55,270 nt of DNA. It comes from Thiorhodospira sibirica ATCC 700588. GTDB taxonomy: Bacteria; Pseudomonadota; Gammaproteobacteria; Ectothiorhodospirales; Ectothiorhodospiraceae. This document shows positions 35,317-44,718 of this stretch, piece by piece. The stretch's first letter is position 1. The number at the start of each line of letters is the position of its first letter. The position numbers were made by a program, and so were the translations under genes. Location: NCBI RefSeq assembly GCF_000227725.2, contig NZ_MU255056.1:593171-648440 (forward strand). The letters run 5' to 3'. The notes below the pieces were generated by a model. That model did no database searches. It saw only the letters and a list, made by a program, of their open reading frames with translations, and was not told the origin of the DNA.

Positions 35317-35561
35317 ATTCCCAGCATTGCTGCTGAGCGCTTTCTGCTTCGCCGAGACCTGCCAAATGCCTCAAAGAGACACCGGACTTACAGTTTCTCC
35401 ACAGACTAACCCCGCCAGCCCGGCGGTTAAAATATAGATAGCATCCATGTATAAAGAGAGCAAGCTACCAAAGAGGAGGCGTCGGGAACAGGAGGCTTGC
35501 TTCGCAAGCCGCGCTATCCCTCCTTGGCCTTGCGGCCGGGGTTTCCCGCGCAAACTGATAA

Positions 35562-35589
35562 ATGGCGGCATCTATAAAGATACCGCCAT
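35562..35589 (-). terminator. Hairpin just beyond the SapC-like gene
   Basis: ATGGCGG (35562-35568) pairs with CCGCCAT (35583-35589), and inside it ATCT-ATAA-AGAT extends the stem after one mismatch. It begins six bases past the stop of the minus-strand gene. No strong T run follows, so it may be a Rho-dependent end or a stabilising hairpin. Confidence 0.4.
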
Positions 35590-35595
35590 CACCAC

Positions 35596-36315
35596 TCACG
35601 CCTCGCTGCCTGGCGAATATTGACACTTTTCTGCCAGCGTGTTGATGTGATGCGTAGACAATAATTGCAGATGGATCAGCCCCAAAGCCCCAGCCCGATG
35701 CAAGGCGATAATGGATTTATCATCCAGCACTTTCAGGATCTGCTCGCTGAAGGAATACAGCCCCTCTATTTTGATCAACCGCCCATTTTCCGGAACTGCC
35801 ACATGCCACGGCTGAATCAAACGATTTTTTGCCAACATGGCCAATAAATTGCGCGTCAGCAGCATGTTTTTTTGCAAATCAGTCAAAAAATTGACCATCT
35901 TCTTGAATTCAGCGCTATGTTCGCCGTGTTCATCAAAAAAACGCTGCTTCCCCTCCGGGTGAACCAGGCCGGAATCTACGTCGATGGACACAAAAAACTG
36001 CGTATCCCCTTCCCGCGAAACCTCAAAAACGCGAAACGGATGCCCTTGCAACAGGGACGGAAGATAACCCCCTGACCATGTACCGGCTTCATCAATATGC
36101 ACATTGCGCTGAGTTTCAAAGCTCATCAGCGCCACACATTGCCAATGCTGCTCGGCATCCTGCATCAACGCCACCGGATGACTTAAAACCGCCTTGGGCA
36201 GCTCGGTTCCCGCAATCGGGATAAACCCCTGATCTGCAGCAAAACTCAAATCAGCAGGCACATCCCAGCCTTGATCCTGGTATTTTTCATTGGTAAACGC
36301 TTCATATCTAGGCAC
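35596..36315 (-). CDS. SapC family protein
   Basis: A 239-residue protein of the SapC family (named after a Campylobacter surface-layer gene cluster; role elsewhere unknown). Family-like stretches are FIPIAGTELPKAVLSHPVAL, SGGYLPSLLQGHPFRVFEV, LVHPEGKQRFFDEHGEHS and the C-terminal LLSTHHINTLAE. The start is GTG 36315, which has AGGAG seven bases upstream; an ATG at 36351 would lie upstream of that ribosome-binding site. No signal peptide is visible. It is flanked by hairpin DNA on one side and aat on the other, with no surface-layer genes nearby. Confidence 0.82.
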   Translation of the reverse strand: MPRYEAFTNEKYQDQGWDVPADLSFAADQGFIPIAGTELPKAVLSHPVALMQDAEQHWQCVALMSFETQRNVHIDEAGTWSGGYLPSLLQGHPFRVFEVSREGDTQFFVSIDVDSGLVHPEGKQRFFDEHGEHSAEFKKMVNFLTDLQKNMLLTRNLLAMLAKNRLIQPWHVAVPENGRLIKIEGLYSFSEQILKVLDDKSIIALHRAGALGLIHLQLLSTHHINTLAEKCQYSPGSEA

Positions 36316-36424
36316 AGCAATTCTCCTGGGTTCAAGTAAAATGACTCGCATAGATTAAGCACAAACCGCGCCATCCTCACTGTTGCCGTGGGATTGTACA
36401 GTCAGGAAATGCGCTGTCCTATTT

Positions 36425-37132
36425 TCAGGGCTGAAGTTCTACCTGCCAGGGACTGGGGTGGGGTGGTTGTTTACACAGTTCATCGAGGTGGCGGCTGAAG
36501 CGGGAGCGTGCCATGGGTTGGGCGCCCATGCGCAGCATGTGGGGTGAAGGGGTCTGGCTGTCAATCAGCGGATAGCCCCAATGGTGCAGATGACGGCATA
36601 GCGTGATCAAGGCGATTTTGGAGGCGTCGGGGACCTGGGTGAACATGGATTCTCCGTAAAACATGCGCCCTAAAGCTGCGCCATATAAGCCGCCAACCAA
36701 AGTTTGCGCTTGCCAGACTTCGACGGAATGGGCATAGCCATGCTGGTGCATCTGGATGAATGCCTGCTGCATGCCATAGGTAATCCAGGTGCCATGCGCC
36801 CCGCGTCGTGGGCCGGCACAGCGTTTAACCACTTCGGCAAAGGCCTGATCGAAGGTGACGTGGTAAGGTCGTTGGCGCAGCGTTTTTGCCAGACTTTTGC
36901 TGATGCGCACTTGATCGGTGTACAGGATCGTGCGTGGGTCAGGACTCCACCACAGAATCGGTTGACCGGCTTCGTACCAAGGAAAGATGCCCTGGCGATA
37001 GGCACGCAGCAGGCGCGGTAAACTGAGGTCTCCACCTGCTGCCAGCAGGCCATTGGGTTCGTGCAGGGCATGTTCCAGCGGCGGGAAGGGTTCGTCCATC
37101 TGGCCGGGGTGTAGCCAGGTCAGCGGATACAT
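36425..37132 (-). CDS. aat: Leucyl/phenylalanyl-tRNA-protein transferase
   Basis: Adds Leu or Phe to proteins with N-terminal Arg or Lys, marking them for ClpAP (N-degron pathway). The 235 residues include GLLAAGGDLSLPRLLRAYRQ, GIFPWYEAGQPILWWSPDPR and the catalytic-region SVEVWQAQTLVGGLYGAALG followed by FYGESMFT. ATG 37132 has AAGGAA twelve bases upstream. aat close to trxB and ftsK is a familiar gammaproteobacterial neighbourhood. clpS/clpA are not in the window. Confidence 0.96.
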   Translation of the reverse strand: MYPLTWLHPGQMDEPFPPLEHALHEPNGLLAAGGDLSLPRLLRAYRQGIFPWYEAGQPILWWSPDPRTILYTDQVRISKSLAKTLRQRPYHVTFDQAFAEVVKRCAGPRRGAHGTWITYGMQQAFIQMHQHGYAHSVEVWQAQTLVGGLYGAALGRMFYGESMFTQVPDASKIALITLCRHLHHWGYPLIDSQTPSPHMLRMGAQPMARSRFSRHLDELCKQPPHPSPWQVELQP

Positions 37133-37248
37133 GATTCAGGATTCCTTTGCATAAAAACACGCAAACAGGCGTGCTGGGCGGACCCTAGCACCGCGCCAGC
37201 GCAGCGGTGATAGGGCCCCTTTCCTCCTGTCCGTGCGTGCTCGACAGC

Positions 37249-38253
<1,005 letters not shown>

Positions 38254-38886
38254 TTAACGCGAGTGGCCGATAATATCGGTGGTGGCGGGTGCATTGAAAT
38301 GAAAGGCATCGTGCGCAAAGTCGGGGTTGGCAACGAACTGGTCAAAGCGGATACGGGTTTGCTGTTCAAAATGGTCAAACAGCACCATGGCCCGCACATA
38401 GCGCTCGTCCATACCGATCAGGACGCGGCTGAAATCGCTGTCCTGGCTGCGGGGGCTGAGTTCAATCCAGCTCAAGCCCTCATGTTCGCCAAACGGCTGT
38501 ACGTAAAAATCCCGCTCAATCGGGCGAGATTCCGACAGCAGCAAAATCGGGGCGCTGTCCCAGAGTTGCTCCATCGGCTGTACGGTGGCCTGTGCCAGAT
38601 CTGCGTCATAGGTCCAGAGGTGTTCACCATCGGAGAGAATCAGTTGACGGTAGGGGGTGTGATAATCCCAGCGAAACCGCCCCGGACGCTGTACCTTGAC
38701 CTGTCCATGCGCCACTTGCAGGACTTCATTGTCATCATTGACCACGTTTTGGGTAAATTGGGCCTCAAAGGCGGCGACCTCATGGAGAAACTGCTCTAGC
38801 CTTTGTTGAATGTCATCAGCCAGCAATAGCCCCGGCAGGCCCCAAAAAAACCATATACCCACACAGTATTGACTTAGTTTGCGCAT
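38254..38886 (-). CDS. lolA: Outer-membrane lipoprotein carrier LolA
   Basis: Periplasmic chaperone that ferries lipoproteins from LolCDE to LolB. The 210-residue precursor has a hydrophobic signal peptide ending LLLA before DDIQQRL. Family features are FEAQFTQNVV, VQRPGRFRWDYHTPYRQLILSDGEHLWTYDADL and the C-terminal FDHFEQQTRIRFDQF. It follows ftsK by 86 bases, the common ftsK-lolA arrangement. rarA, often next, is replaced by trxB. Confidence 0.95.
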   Translation of the reverse strand: MRKLSQYCVGIWFFWGLPGLLLADDIQQRLEQFLHEVAAFEAQFTQNVVNDDNEVLQVAHGQVKVQRPGRFRWDYHTPYRQLILSDGEHLWTYDADLAQATVQPMEQLWDSAPILLLSESRPIERDFYVQPFGEHEGLSWIELSPRSQDSDFSRVLIGMDERYVRAMVLFDHFEQQTRIRFDQFVANPDFAHDAFHFNAPATTDIIGHSR

Positions 38887-38972
38887 TATCTGGGATGACC
38901 TCGGATATCAATCAGTGGCGGATGGGCCGTTTATTATATGGTGCATGTGCTATGGTGAGGTTTGGCACCACC

Positions 38973-41381
38973 TTAAACATCATCGACAATGCCAGAGACA
39001 TACTCAGGATCACCCTGGCTTTTGATGAACGCGGTCACGGCCTGTATCTCATGTTCGGCCACAAAGGCACCGTGAACCCGACGAGGTGGGCGCCCACCCG
39101 GCGAAAGATAGAGCATATCACCACAGCCCAAAAGCTGCTCTGCGCCGTTGCGATCAAGGATATTGCGCGAATCCACCCGGGCCGATACTTTCAGGGCAAT
39201 CCGGTTGGGGATGTGCGCCTTGATGGCCTGGGTAATCACATGCATGGTCGGGCGCTGGGTGGACAGCATCAGATGCACACCCGCTGCACGGGCCTTTTGT
39301 GACAGGCGCACAATCAAATCTTCCACTTCCTTGCCGCCTAGCACCATCATGTCCGCCAGTTCATTGATGGTGATGACGATATATGGCAGCGGCTTTTGGG
39401 TTGCGCTGCTGCCATCGGCATTCAAGGGGGCATCCGGATCATCCAGTTCCACACCGCGATGCTGCGCCTTGCGCAGGATTTCGTTATATTCGGCAAGATT
39501 ACGCACACCCTGCTTGGCGACCAGTTGATAGCGCCGCTCAACCTCCTGAATGCACCAGCGCAGCGCGGCAGTGGCATTGTCCATATCGGTGACCAGGGGG
39601 ATCAGCAGATGCGGCAGATCCTTATAGGCTGCGAGTTCGGAAAGCTTGGTATCAATCAGGATCAGCCGCAGATCAGCCGGTGTGGCTTTGAATAAAAGCC
39701 CCATCAGCATGGCATGAATGGCCACCGATTTGCCCGAGCCACGCGCACCTGCCATCAATAGATGGGGCATGCGGGCCATATCGGCGGTCATCACCCGTCC
39801 GGTGGCATCCTTGCCCAGGGCCAGGGTTAACGGCTCCCTGCCGCGTTGGTAGGTATCACTTTGCAAGATTTCGGCAAGCAGGATGGCCTCACGGATTTCG
39901 TTGGGGACTTCCAGCACCAGTTTGCTGAACGGCAGTATCGGCTCAATGATACGCACCGCATCAACGGCCAAAGCCTCTGCCAGCGGAACCGCCAGCTCTG
40001 CTAACGAGACGCGGGTAGATGTGGCCAGCGATAATTCAAAATGGGTGACCACCGGCCCCATGCAGACATCATCGACCGTCACATTGAGGCCTAAATGGAC
40101 GAAGGCCAGCTCGACCTGCTGCGATAAAGCTTGAAGATTTTCCTTGGCATGGCCTTTCTCGCGCACCGGCACGGTATCCAGCAGCGTAAGGCTCGGGCGC
40201 TTATAGTTTTTGGTCTTGGGCAGCAAGGGCTGTGGTGGCTCCAGCGGTGCCTGCGCGAGTGGCGGTAGCTGCGGCGCGGCTTTAGCAGCCCGGGGCGTCG
40301 GCAGAGGATCAAGCAAGGGCGGCAGGGGTGTTTTGCCGTATGCCGAAGCCCCGGATGGCATGGGCTCAATGGGCTGCAACATCTCATGATCCCGCCCTTC
40401 CATCAGCGATGGCGACAGTTCTGTCGGAGCCTCGGTGGTTTTTGCATCCAGAGAAAAGGGCCTAAAAGGCGGTGGCGCGGTGACGGTGCCTTGTTGCACA
40501 AACATGGGAATCACCGGCTCAATGCGCTGTCCTTTGCGGCTGGCCGTTTCTGCCGCTGAAGCCTCGGGCGGCGTCGGCGTATCGGGCAAGGGCTCATCCT
40601 CGGCAGCACTGAAGATGGGCGCGGGCTTTGCGTCGGCGCGATGGGGTGGATTGTTCCGAGGCGGGGCGTCAAATAGCGCATCATCCGGATGAATAGGCGG
40701 CGGGGCGGGCCGGGCCTTGGGTTCTGGCAAAAAGCGCAGGCACTGCGCACCCAGGCGATCCATGAGCTGCAACCAGGAAAATTGCAAAAGCCAGGTCAAG
40801 CCCAGCAAAAACACGGCCAGCAGTACGAGCGTGGCACCATCCAGCCCTAACAGCGCGGCACTGAGATCCCCAAACACTTGCCCAAGGATACCACCGGCGC
40901 TGATGGGCAGATTACCGGGCAGAAAATGCAGGGCTGCCAACATGCAACCGCTCAGCAACAGCAATGCAAGTCCCAGCATCCGCAGCCAGAGACGCTGCAA
41001 ACTCAGCGCAGCATCTTTGGTGCGCTGTCGGTGTTTTCTGCGGCGCGAGACCAGCCAGGCGGCATACATCACCACCGCCGGCGCCAAATACGCAAGATAG
41101 CCCACCAGGAACAAGGAGAAATCAGCCAGCCATGCGCCAAAACGCCCGCCCCAGTTGGCCACAGCGAGATTGCTGCCGGTGTGTGACCAGCCCGGATCCG
41201 TGGGCTGGTAACTGAACAGGATGATCAGCAAATACACGGCAAGCGCGGCGGCCAGCAAGAGCACACCATCGTGCATCGCCTGCAGCACCGGCTTGATCCA
41301 ACGCTGAACGGCACGCGCCTTGCTCAATTCATGCCAGGCCTGTGACAGTGCGTTGCTTTTTTTTGGAGTCGCTTGTGTCAA
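38973..41381 (-). CDS. ftsK: FtsK-type DNA translocase, atypical: altered Walker B and no gamma domain
   Basis: FtsK anchors at the septum and pumps chromosome ends to activate XerCD. This 802-residue protein has four N-terminal membrane helices (about residues 38-175), a Pro-rich linker (~230-400) and the translocase motor with DVCMGPVVTHFEL. Walker A is GARGSGKS with Lys551. The Walker B segment reads IVITINELADMM, so Asn673 (codon AAT, 39363-39365) stands where nearly all family members have Asp. The protein stops right after SQGDPEYVSGIVDDV; the ~65-residue winged-helix gamma domain that reads KOPS and contacts XerD is absent, and only 86 bases separate it from lolA. The locus (ftsK-lolA) is the normal one. 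It may be a specialised or decayed FtsK with another copy elsewhere. Confidence 0.9.
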   Translation of the reverse strand: MTQATPKKSNALSQAWHELSKARAVQRWIKPVLQAMHDGVLLLAAALAVYLLIILFSYQPTDPGWSHTGSNLAVANWGGRFGAWLADFSLFLVGYLAYLAPAVVMYAAWLVSRRRKHRQRTKDAALSLQRLWLRMLGLALLLLSGCMLAALHFLPGNLPISAGGILGQVFGDLSAALLGLDGATLVLLAVFLLGLTWLLQFSWLQLMDRLGAQCLRFLPEPKARPAPPPIHPDDALFDAPPRNNPPHRADAKPAPIFSAAEDEPLPDTPTPPEASAAETASRKGQRIEPVIPMFVQQGTVTAPPPFRPFSLDAKTTEAPTELSPSLMEGRDHEMLQPIEPMPSGASAYGKTPLPPLLDPLPTPRAAKAAPQLPPLAQAPLEPPQPLLPKTKNYKRPSLTLLDTVPVREKGHAKENLQALSQQVELAFVHLGLNVTVDDVCMGPVVTHFELSLATSTRVSLAELAVPLAEALAVDAVRIIEPILPFSKLVLEVPNEIREAILLAEILQSDTYQRGREPLTLALGKDATGRVMTADMARMPHLLMAGARGSGKSVAIHAMLMGLLFKATPADLRLILIDTKLSELAAYKDLPHLLIPLVTDMDNATAALRWCIQEVERRYQLVAKQGVRNLAEYNEILRKAQHRGVELDDPDAPLNADGSSATQKPLPYIVITINELADMMVLGGKEVEDLIVRLSQKARAAGVHLMLSTQRPTMHVITQAIKAHIPNRIALKVSARVDSRNILDRNGAEQLLGCGDMLYLSPGGRPPRRVHGAFVAEHEIQAVTAFIKSQGDPEYVSGIVDDV

Positions 41382-41452
41382 CGTTTAACTCGACCATTGT
41401 CATTTGCCAGCCCTTGGCTTTGCCACCGCCAAGCCGGAAGATCAACACCTCA

Positions 41453-41947
41453 TCAGGTGTTTGGCATACTATACATTCCGCGCTTATGCGATGTCAGGCG
41501 ATGGGTGTTTTTAAGGTAGGACAGGGTCTGATTGATGTTGCTGACATCTTCACCCTGGGCGGCCAGCGTATCGCGGATCACCTGGGTGGACAGCTCACGA
41601 TTGTCGGCACTGGCGATTAGGTCCAGCACTTTTTGACTGATCCGGCCTTTACCCGTGCGCATTTTTTTCGTCGATTTGACCACCGAGGTCAGCTCTCTGA
41701 GTTCTTCGATCTTCTTATTGATCTCGCGGATCTCTGCTTTGTGGCGCAGCCGCATATTACGGCGCTCTTTGCGCAAGGCACTTATTTCCGCCCGCTTTTC
41801 TTCCTTGATCTGCGAGACTTCATAAATTTTTTGCTCATGAGCAAGCCTGAAAAGCTCCTCGGCGGAGAGTTTCAGTTCATCCAAAATCTTGCGCGTACCA
41901 TTGCCGCTTGGATTGGCTTTGCTTTTTTCATTACTTGCTTTGGCCAT
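41453..41947 (-). CDS. Small coiled-coil protein with a possible winged-helix C-terminus
   Basis: I do not recognise this 164-residue protein. Residues ~22-100 are strongly helical and charged (Lys, Glu, Arg), with KRAEISALRKERRNMRLRHK typical of a coiled coil. Residues ~103-160 look like a small DNA-binding fold: ISQKVLDLIASADNRELST, a helix QVIRDTLAAQ, a second helix NINQTLSYLKN, then a turn with HKRGMYSM. ATG 41947 has GGAG twelve bases upstream. It lies 71 bases upstream of ftsK on the same strand and so is probably co-transcribed. No signal peptide or membrane segment. Confidence 0.7.
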   Translation of the reverse strand: MAKASNEKSKANPSGNGTRKILDELKLSAEELFRLAHEQKIYEVSQIKEEKRAEISALRKERRNMRLRHKAEIREINKKIEELRELTSVVKSTKKMRTGKGRISQKVLDLIASADNRELSTQVIRDTLAAQGEDVSNINQTLSYLKNTHRLTSHKRGMYSMPNT

Positions 41948-42296
41948 GGGTTTGCTTACTCCAGAAATAAGTTTACAGACTGCATTTTGATCAGTGCCGG
42001 AGCGCGTTATCTACTCCCCAGATAAATACGCTCCTGGCGATGAGTGTTTGATTTTAGCATTATCCTGCGCTAAATCATATAATCATTCTGCCATTTTTTA
42101 GGCCATGGTCGTGGCTATGCTAGAATGATAGCGATGTGATTTCACTCCAGCAACGCACATGGGGGTGTGGTCACTCCCCCTTGCAAAGGAATGCACAGGC
42201 TAGAGATACCCCGCCATTGCAGTGCAAAGACCGCGCATCGGGGTTTTGCTACAGCACGGACTTTCTTATAAAAACAAGCGATAAGGAAACACGATT
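41948..42296. other. Divergent intergenic region before gshA
   Basis: No gene seen. On the plus strand TGCTAGAAT (42118-42126) is an extended -10 candidate for gshA. On the minus strand TGCTAAAAT (complement of 42051-42059) is a matching candidate for the small coiled-coil gene and ftsK. Neither has a good -35 box. The rest, 42127-42280, is unexplained leader sequence. Confidence 0.35.
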
Positions 42297-43865
42297 TTGT
42301 ATTCCATTTTTGCACAACGCCTCAATGCCCTGCTCGACCATCATGGCACGGCTGTGTTACATGGCGGCTTGATGGGCCTGGAAAAAGAAACCCTGCGGGT
42401 GGCCGAGGATGGCAGCATTGCACAAACACCGCATCCGCCCGCGCTGGGATGTGCGCTCACCCATCCTTGGATTACTACGGATTACTCCGAGGCCTTACTG
42501 GAATTCATTACCCCGCCGTTTGCTCAGGCATCTGCGGCGCTGGATTTTTTACATGCGCTGCACAGTTTTACCTATCCACGACTGCAACAGGAGCTGCTAT
42601 GGTCTACCAGTATGCCGTGTGTGCTCAAAGGAGAAGCCGGTATTCCCGTGGCCTATTATGGTCAATCCCATGCCGGGCGCATGAAAACCATCTATCGTTT
42701 GGGCCTGGGGCATCGCTACGGGCGCATCATGCAGGTCATTTCCGGGATTCATTTTAATTACTCCCCGCCAGACGCTTTCTGGCAGGGATTGCATGGCATC
42801 GTGGCAGCCGACATGCCGATGCGTGCGTTTAAAGACCAGTATTATTTTGCCATGCTGCGCAATCTTCAGCGCCTGGGCTGGCTGATTCCTTATTTATTCG
42901 GGACATCACCGGCGGTGTGTAAATCTTTTTTGGCCGGTAAACCCACCACGTTGGCGGAGTTTGATGAAGGCACTTACTACGAAGCCTATGCCACCTCATT
43001 GCGCATGGGGGATATCGGCTATCAAAACCGCAAAGAAGAGGAAACCGGGGTTAAGGCCTGCTATGACGATCTGGATCGTTATATCGCGTGTCTTTCTCAG
43101 GCCATCAATACGCCGTGCCCTGAATACGAGCGCATTGGGGTGATGCAAAATGGCGAATATCAACAACTCAATACGCACATTTTGCAGATAGAAAACGAGT
43201 ATTACAGCAGCGTGCGTCCCAAGGCCATCCCGCAGGGCAATGAGCGCCCCACCAAGGCCTTGCGCCGCGAAGGGGTGCGCTATGTTGAACTACGCTCGCT
43301 GGATGTCAATCTCTTTGAACCCTTGGGGATCGGTCTGTCGCAGCTGTATTTTCTGGAGGCCTTTTTATTGTTTTGCGTGCTGCATGAAAGCCCGCTGATC
43401 AATCCATTGGAGCGGTTGCAGATTGATCATAATCAAAGTGCCAGCGCGCACCGGGGACGCGATCCCGCCCTGTTATTGCTGCGGGGTGATGCACAGATTC
43501 CGCTGCGCACCTGGGCCAACGAGGTATTGGCCGCGATGGCACCGCTGTGTGGGACTCTGGATACCGGGCAACCCGCGCCGTGTTACCAACCCGCGCTGCT
43601 GGCCCAGCAAGAAAAAATCGACCAGCCCGAGCACACCCCCTCGGCGCGCTTGTTGGCGGCGATGGCCGAGCAGGAAATGGGCTTTCATGAATATGCCTGG
43701 CAGCTGTCTGCGCAACATCAGCAATATTTCCAGCAGCAGACCATTGCCCGCGAGTCGCTGGCGCGCCTAAGCCAGGAAGTGGACGCCTCCTGCGAGCGCC
43801 AGCGGGTCATGGAAGCAAACAGCCAGGGGTCTTTTGAAGACTACCTTGCCGCTTATTTTGCCTGA
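42297..43865 (+). CDS. gshA: Glutamate-cysteine ligase
   Basis: First step of glutathione synthesis. The 522-residue class I (gammaproteobacterial) enzyme shows MGLEKETLRV near residue 27, TTDYSEALLEFITPP, the ISGIHFNYS segment and RYVELRSLDVNLFEP. The start is TTG 42297, with AAGGA nine bases upstream; this is a clear non-ATG start fixed by homology at MYSIFAQRLN. gshB is not adjacent. It converges with the binding-protein gene 37 bases downstream. Confidence 0.96.
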   Translation: MYSIFAQRLNALLDHHGTAVLHGGLMGLEKETLRVAEDGSIAQTPHPPALGCALTHPWITTDYSEALLEFITPPFAQASAALDFLHALHSFTYPRLQQELLWSTSMPCVLKGEAGIPVAYYGQSHAGRMKTIYRLGLGHRYGRIMQVISGIHFNYSPPDAFWQGLHGIVAADMPMRAFKDQYYFAMLRNLQRLGWLIPYLFGTSPAVCKSFLAGKPTTLAEFDEGTYYEAYATSLRMGDIGYQNRKEEETGVKACYDDLDRYIACLSQAINTPCPEYERIGVMQNGEYQQLNTHILQIENEYYSSVRPKAIPQGNERPTKALRREGVRYVELRSLDVNLFEPLGIGLSQLYFLEAFLLFCVLHESPLINPLERLQIDHNQSASAHRGRDPALLLLRGDAQIPLRTWANEVLAAMAPLCGTLDTGQPAPCYQPALLAQQEKIDQPEHTPSARLLAAMAEQEMGFHEYAWQLSAQHQQYFQQQTIARESLARLSQEVDASCERQRVMEANSQGSFEDYLAAYFA

Positions 43866-43902
43866 TGCCAATGAACGCACAGGGAAAAGCCTGCCAATGT
43901 TT

Positions 43903-44718
43903 TCAAAGCCCATTGCGCAATAACGGCAGGAGATTGTTGCGCTGGGCCGCCTCGCGCAGACGGCCATCTGCTTTTATGGCGGCGACAAACTGCTCCATGC
44001 GTTGATGCCAGCGGTCGTCGCCATGTTGCATGGCGTAGGCGTATGGAGTGATGTGATATGGCTCCTCCGGGGCAATCAGGCGCGCCCAGTCGGCTGTATC
44101 GAGCATCCGCTGGCTGTATGGATAATCGGTCATGAAGACATCGGCCCGCCCGGAGCGCACCTCCTGTTCGCGGGTGAACGGGGTATCAAAGGCCACCAGC
44201 TCGGCATGGCGCAGTCTTGCGCGCATCACCGGCTCATGCCATGTATCTTTAACCACAGCGACCACCACCCCCTCCTGATCAATATCCGCCCAGCGCTGGA
44301 TGCGCCGGTTGCTTTTGGTGGTGATGGCATAGATGTCACTGGCCAGGTGCGGCTGGGTGAAGCGCAGCGCCTTGACCCGCTCTGCGGTAATACCAATGGC
44401 AAACATGGCCACATCACAGCGATCTTCCAGAATATCATCGATCAGGTGGGCAAAGTGGCTGTCCACAAATGCCACCGTAACCCCCAGCTCCTTGCCCAGT
44501 TCCAGCGCCATTTCATAGTCAATGCCGGAAAGCGTCCGGGTTCTGGGGTTGCGATAGCTGATGCCGTAGTATTCCGGCCAGATGCACACCCGCACTTCGC
44601 CGCGCTCTAGCACCTGATCCAAACGGCTTGGCAAATCTGCTTGCACCTGCGCAGACAGGGGGAAAGACAGCATCCAAACAAGGACGCACAGCAAGCCGAC
44701 GCGCTGATAAGTCATCAT
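43903..44718 (-). CDS. Periplasmic solute-binding protein, family 3
   Basis: A 271-residue family 3 binding protein, the kind that feeds amino acids to ABC importers or senses ligands. An N-terminal signal peptide ends near VQADLPS. The domain starts RLDQVLERGEVRVCIWPEY, continues GIDYEMALELGKELGV and has RCDVAMFAIGITAERVKALRFTQPHL. No permease or ATPase gene is nearby, so it is an orphan; cyclohexadienyl-dehydratase-like or sensor roles are also possible. Its ATG (44718) overlaps the phrB stop (TGATG) with GGAGG upstream, so the two are translationally coupled. A TTG at 44721 is an alternative start. Confidence 0.85.
   Translation of the reverse strand: MMTYQRVGLLCVLVWMLSFPLSAQVQADLPSRLDQVLERGEVRVCIWPEYYGISYRNPRTRTLSGIDYEMALELGKELGVTVAFVDSHFAHLIDDILEDRCDVAMFAIGITAERVKALRFTQPHLASDIYAITTKSNRRIQRWADIDQEGVVVAVVKDTWHEPVMRARLRHAELVAFDTPFTREQEVRSGRADVFMTDYPYSQRMLDTADWARLIAPEEPYHITPYAYAMQHGDDRWHQRMEQFVAAIKADGRLREAAQRNNLLPLLRNGL

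Larger units (their letters stand above)
35244..35595. other. Hairpin-rich non-coding region after ftsI
   Basis: No credible gene. Four hairpins were found: 35260-35316 (20-base-pair stem); GGCTTGC-TTC-GCAAGCC at 35494-35510; CCTTGGCC/GGCCGGGG at 35522-35541; and ATGGCGG/CCGCCAT at 35562-35589. The first and third are each directly followed by GGGGATTCCC (35313-35322) or GGGGTTTCCC (35538-35547), a pattern reminiscent of the subterminal hairpins of IS200/IS605-type elements. A decayed or non-autonomous element of about 300 bases is possible. Confidence 0.45.

Noticed and set aside
38887-38972. A frameshifted FtsK gamma domain after the ftsK stop
   Set aside because: Only 86 bases remain before lolA, too few for the ~65-residue domain, and no frame there matches it.
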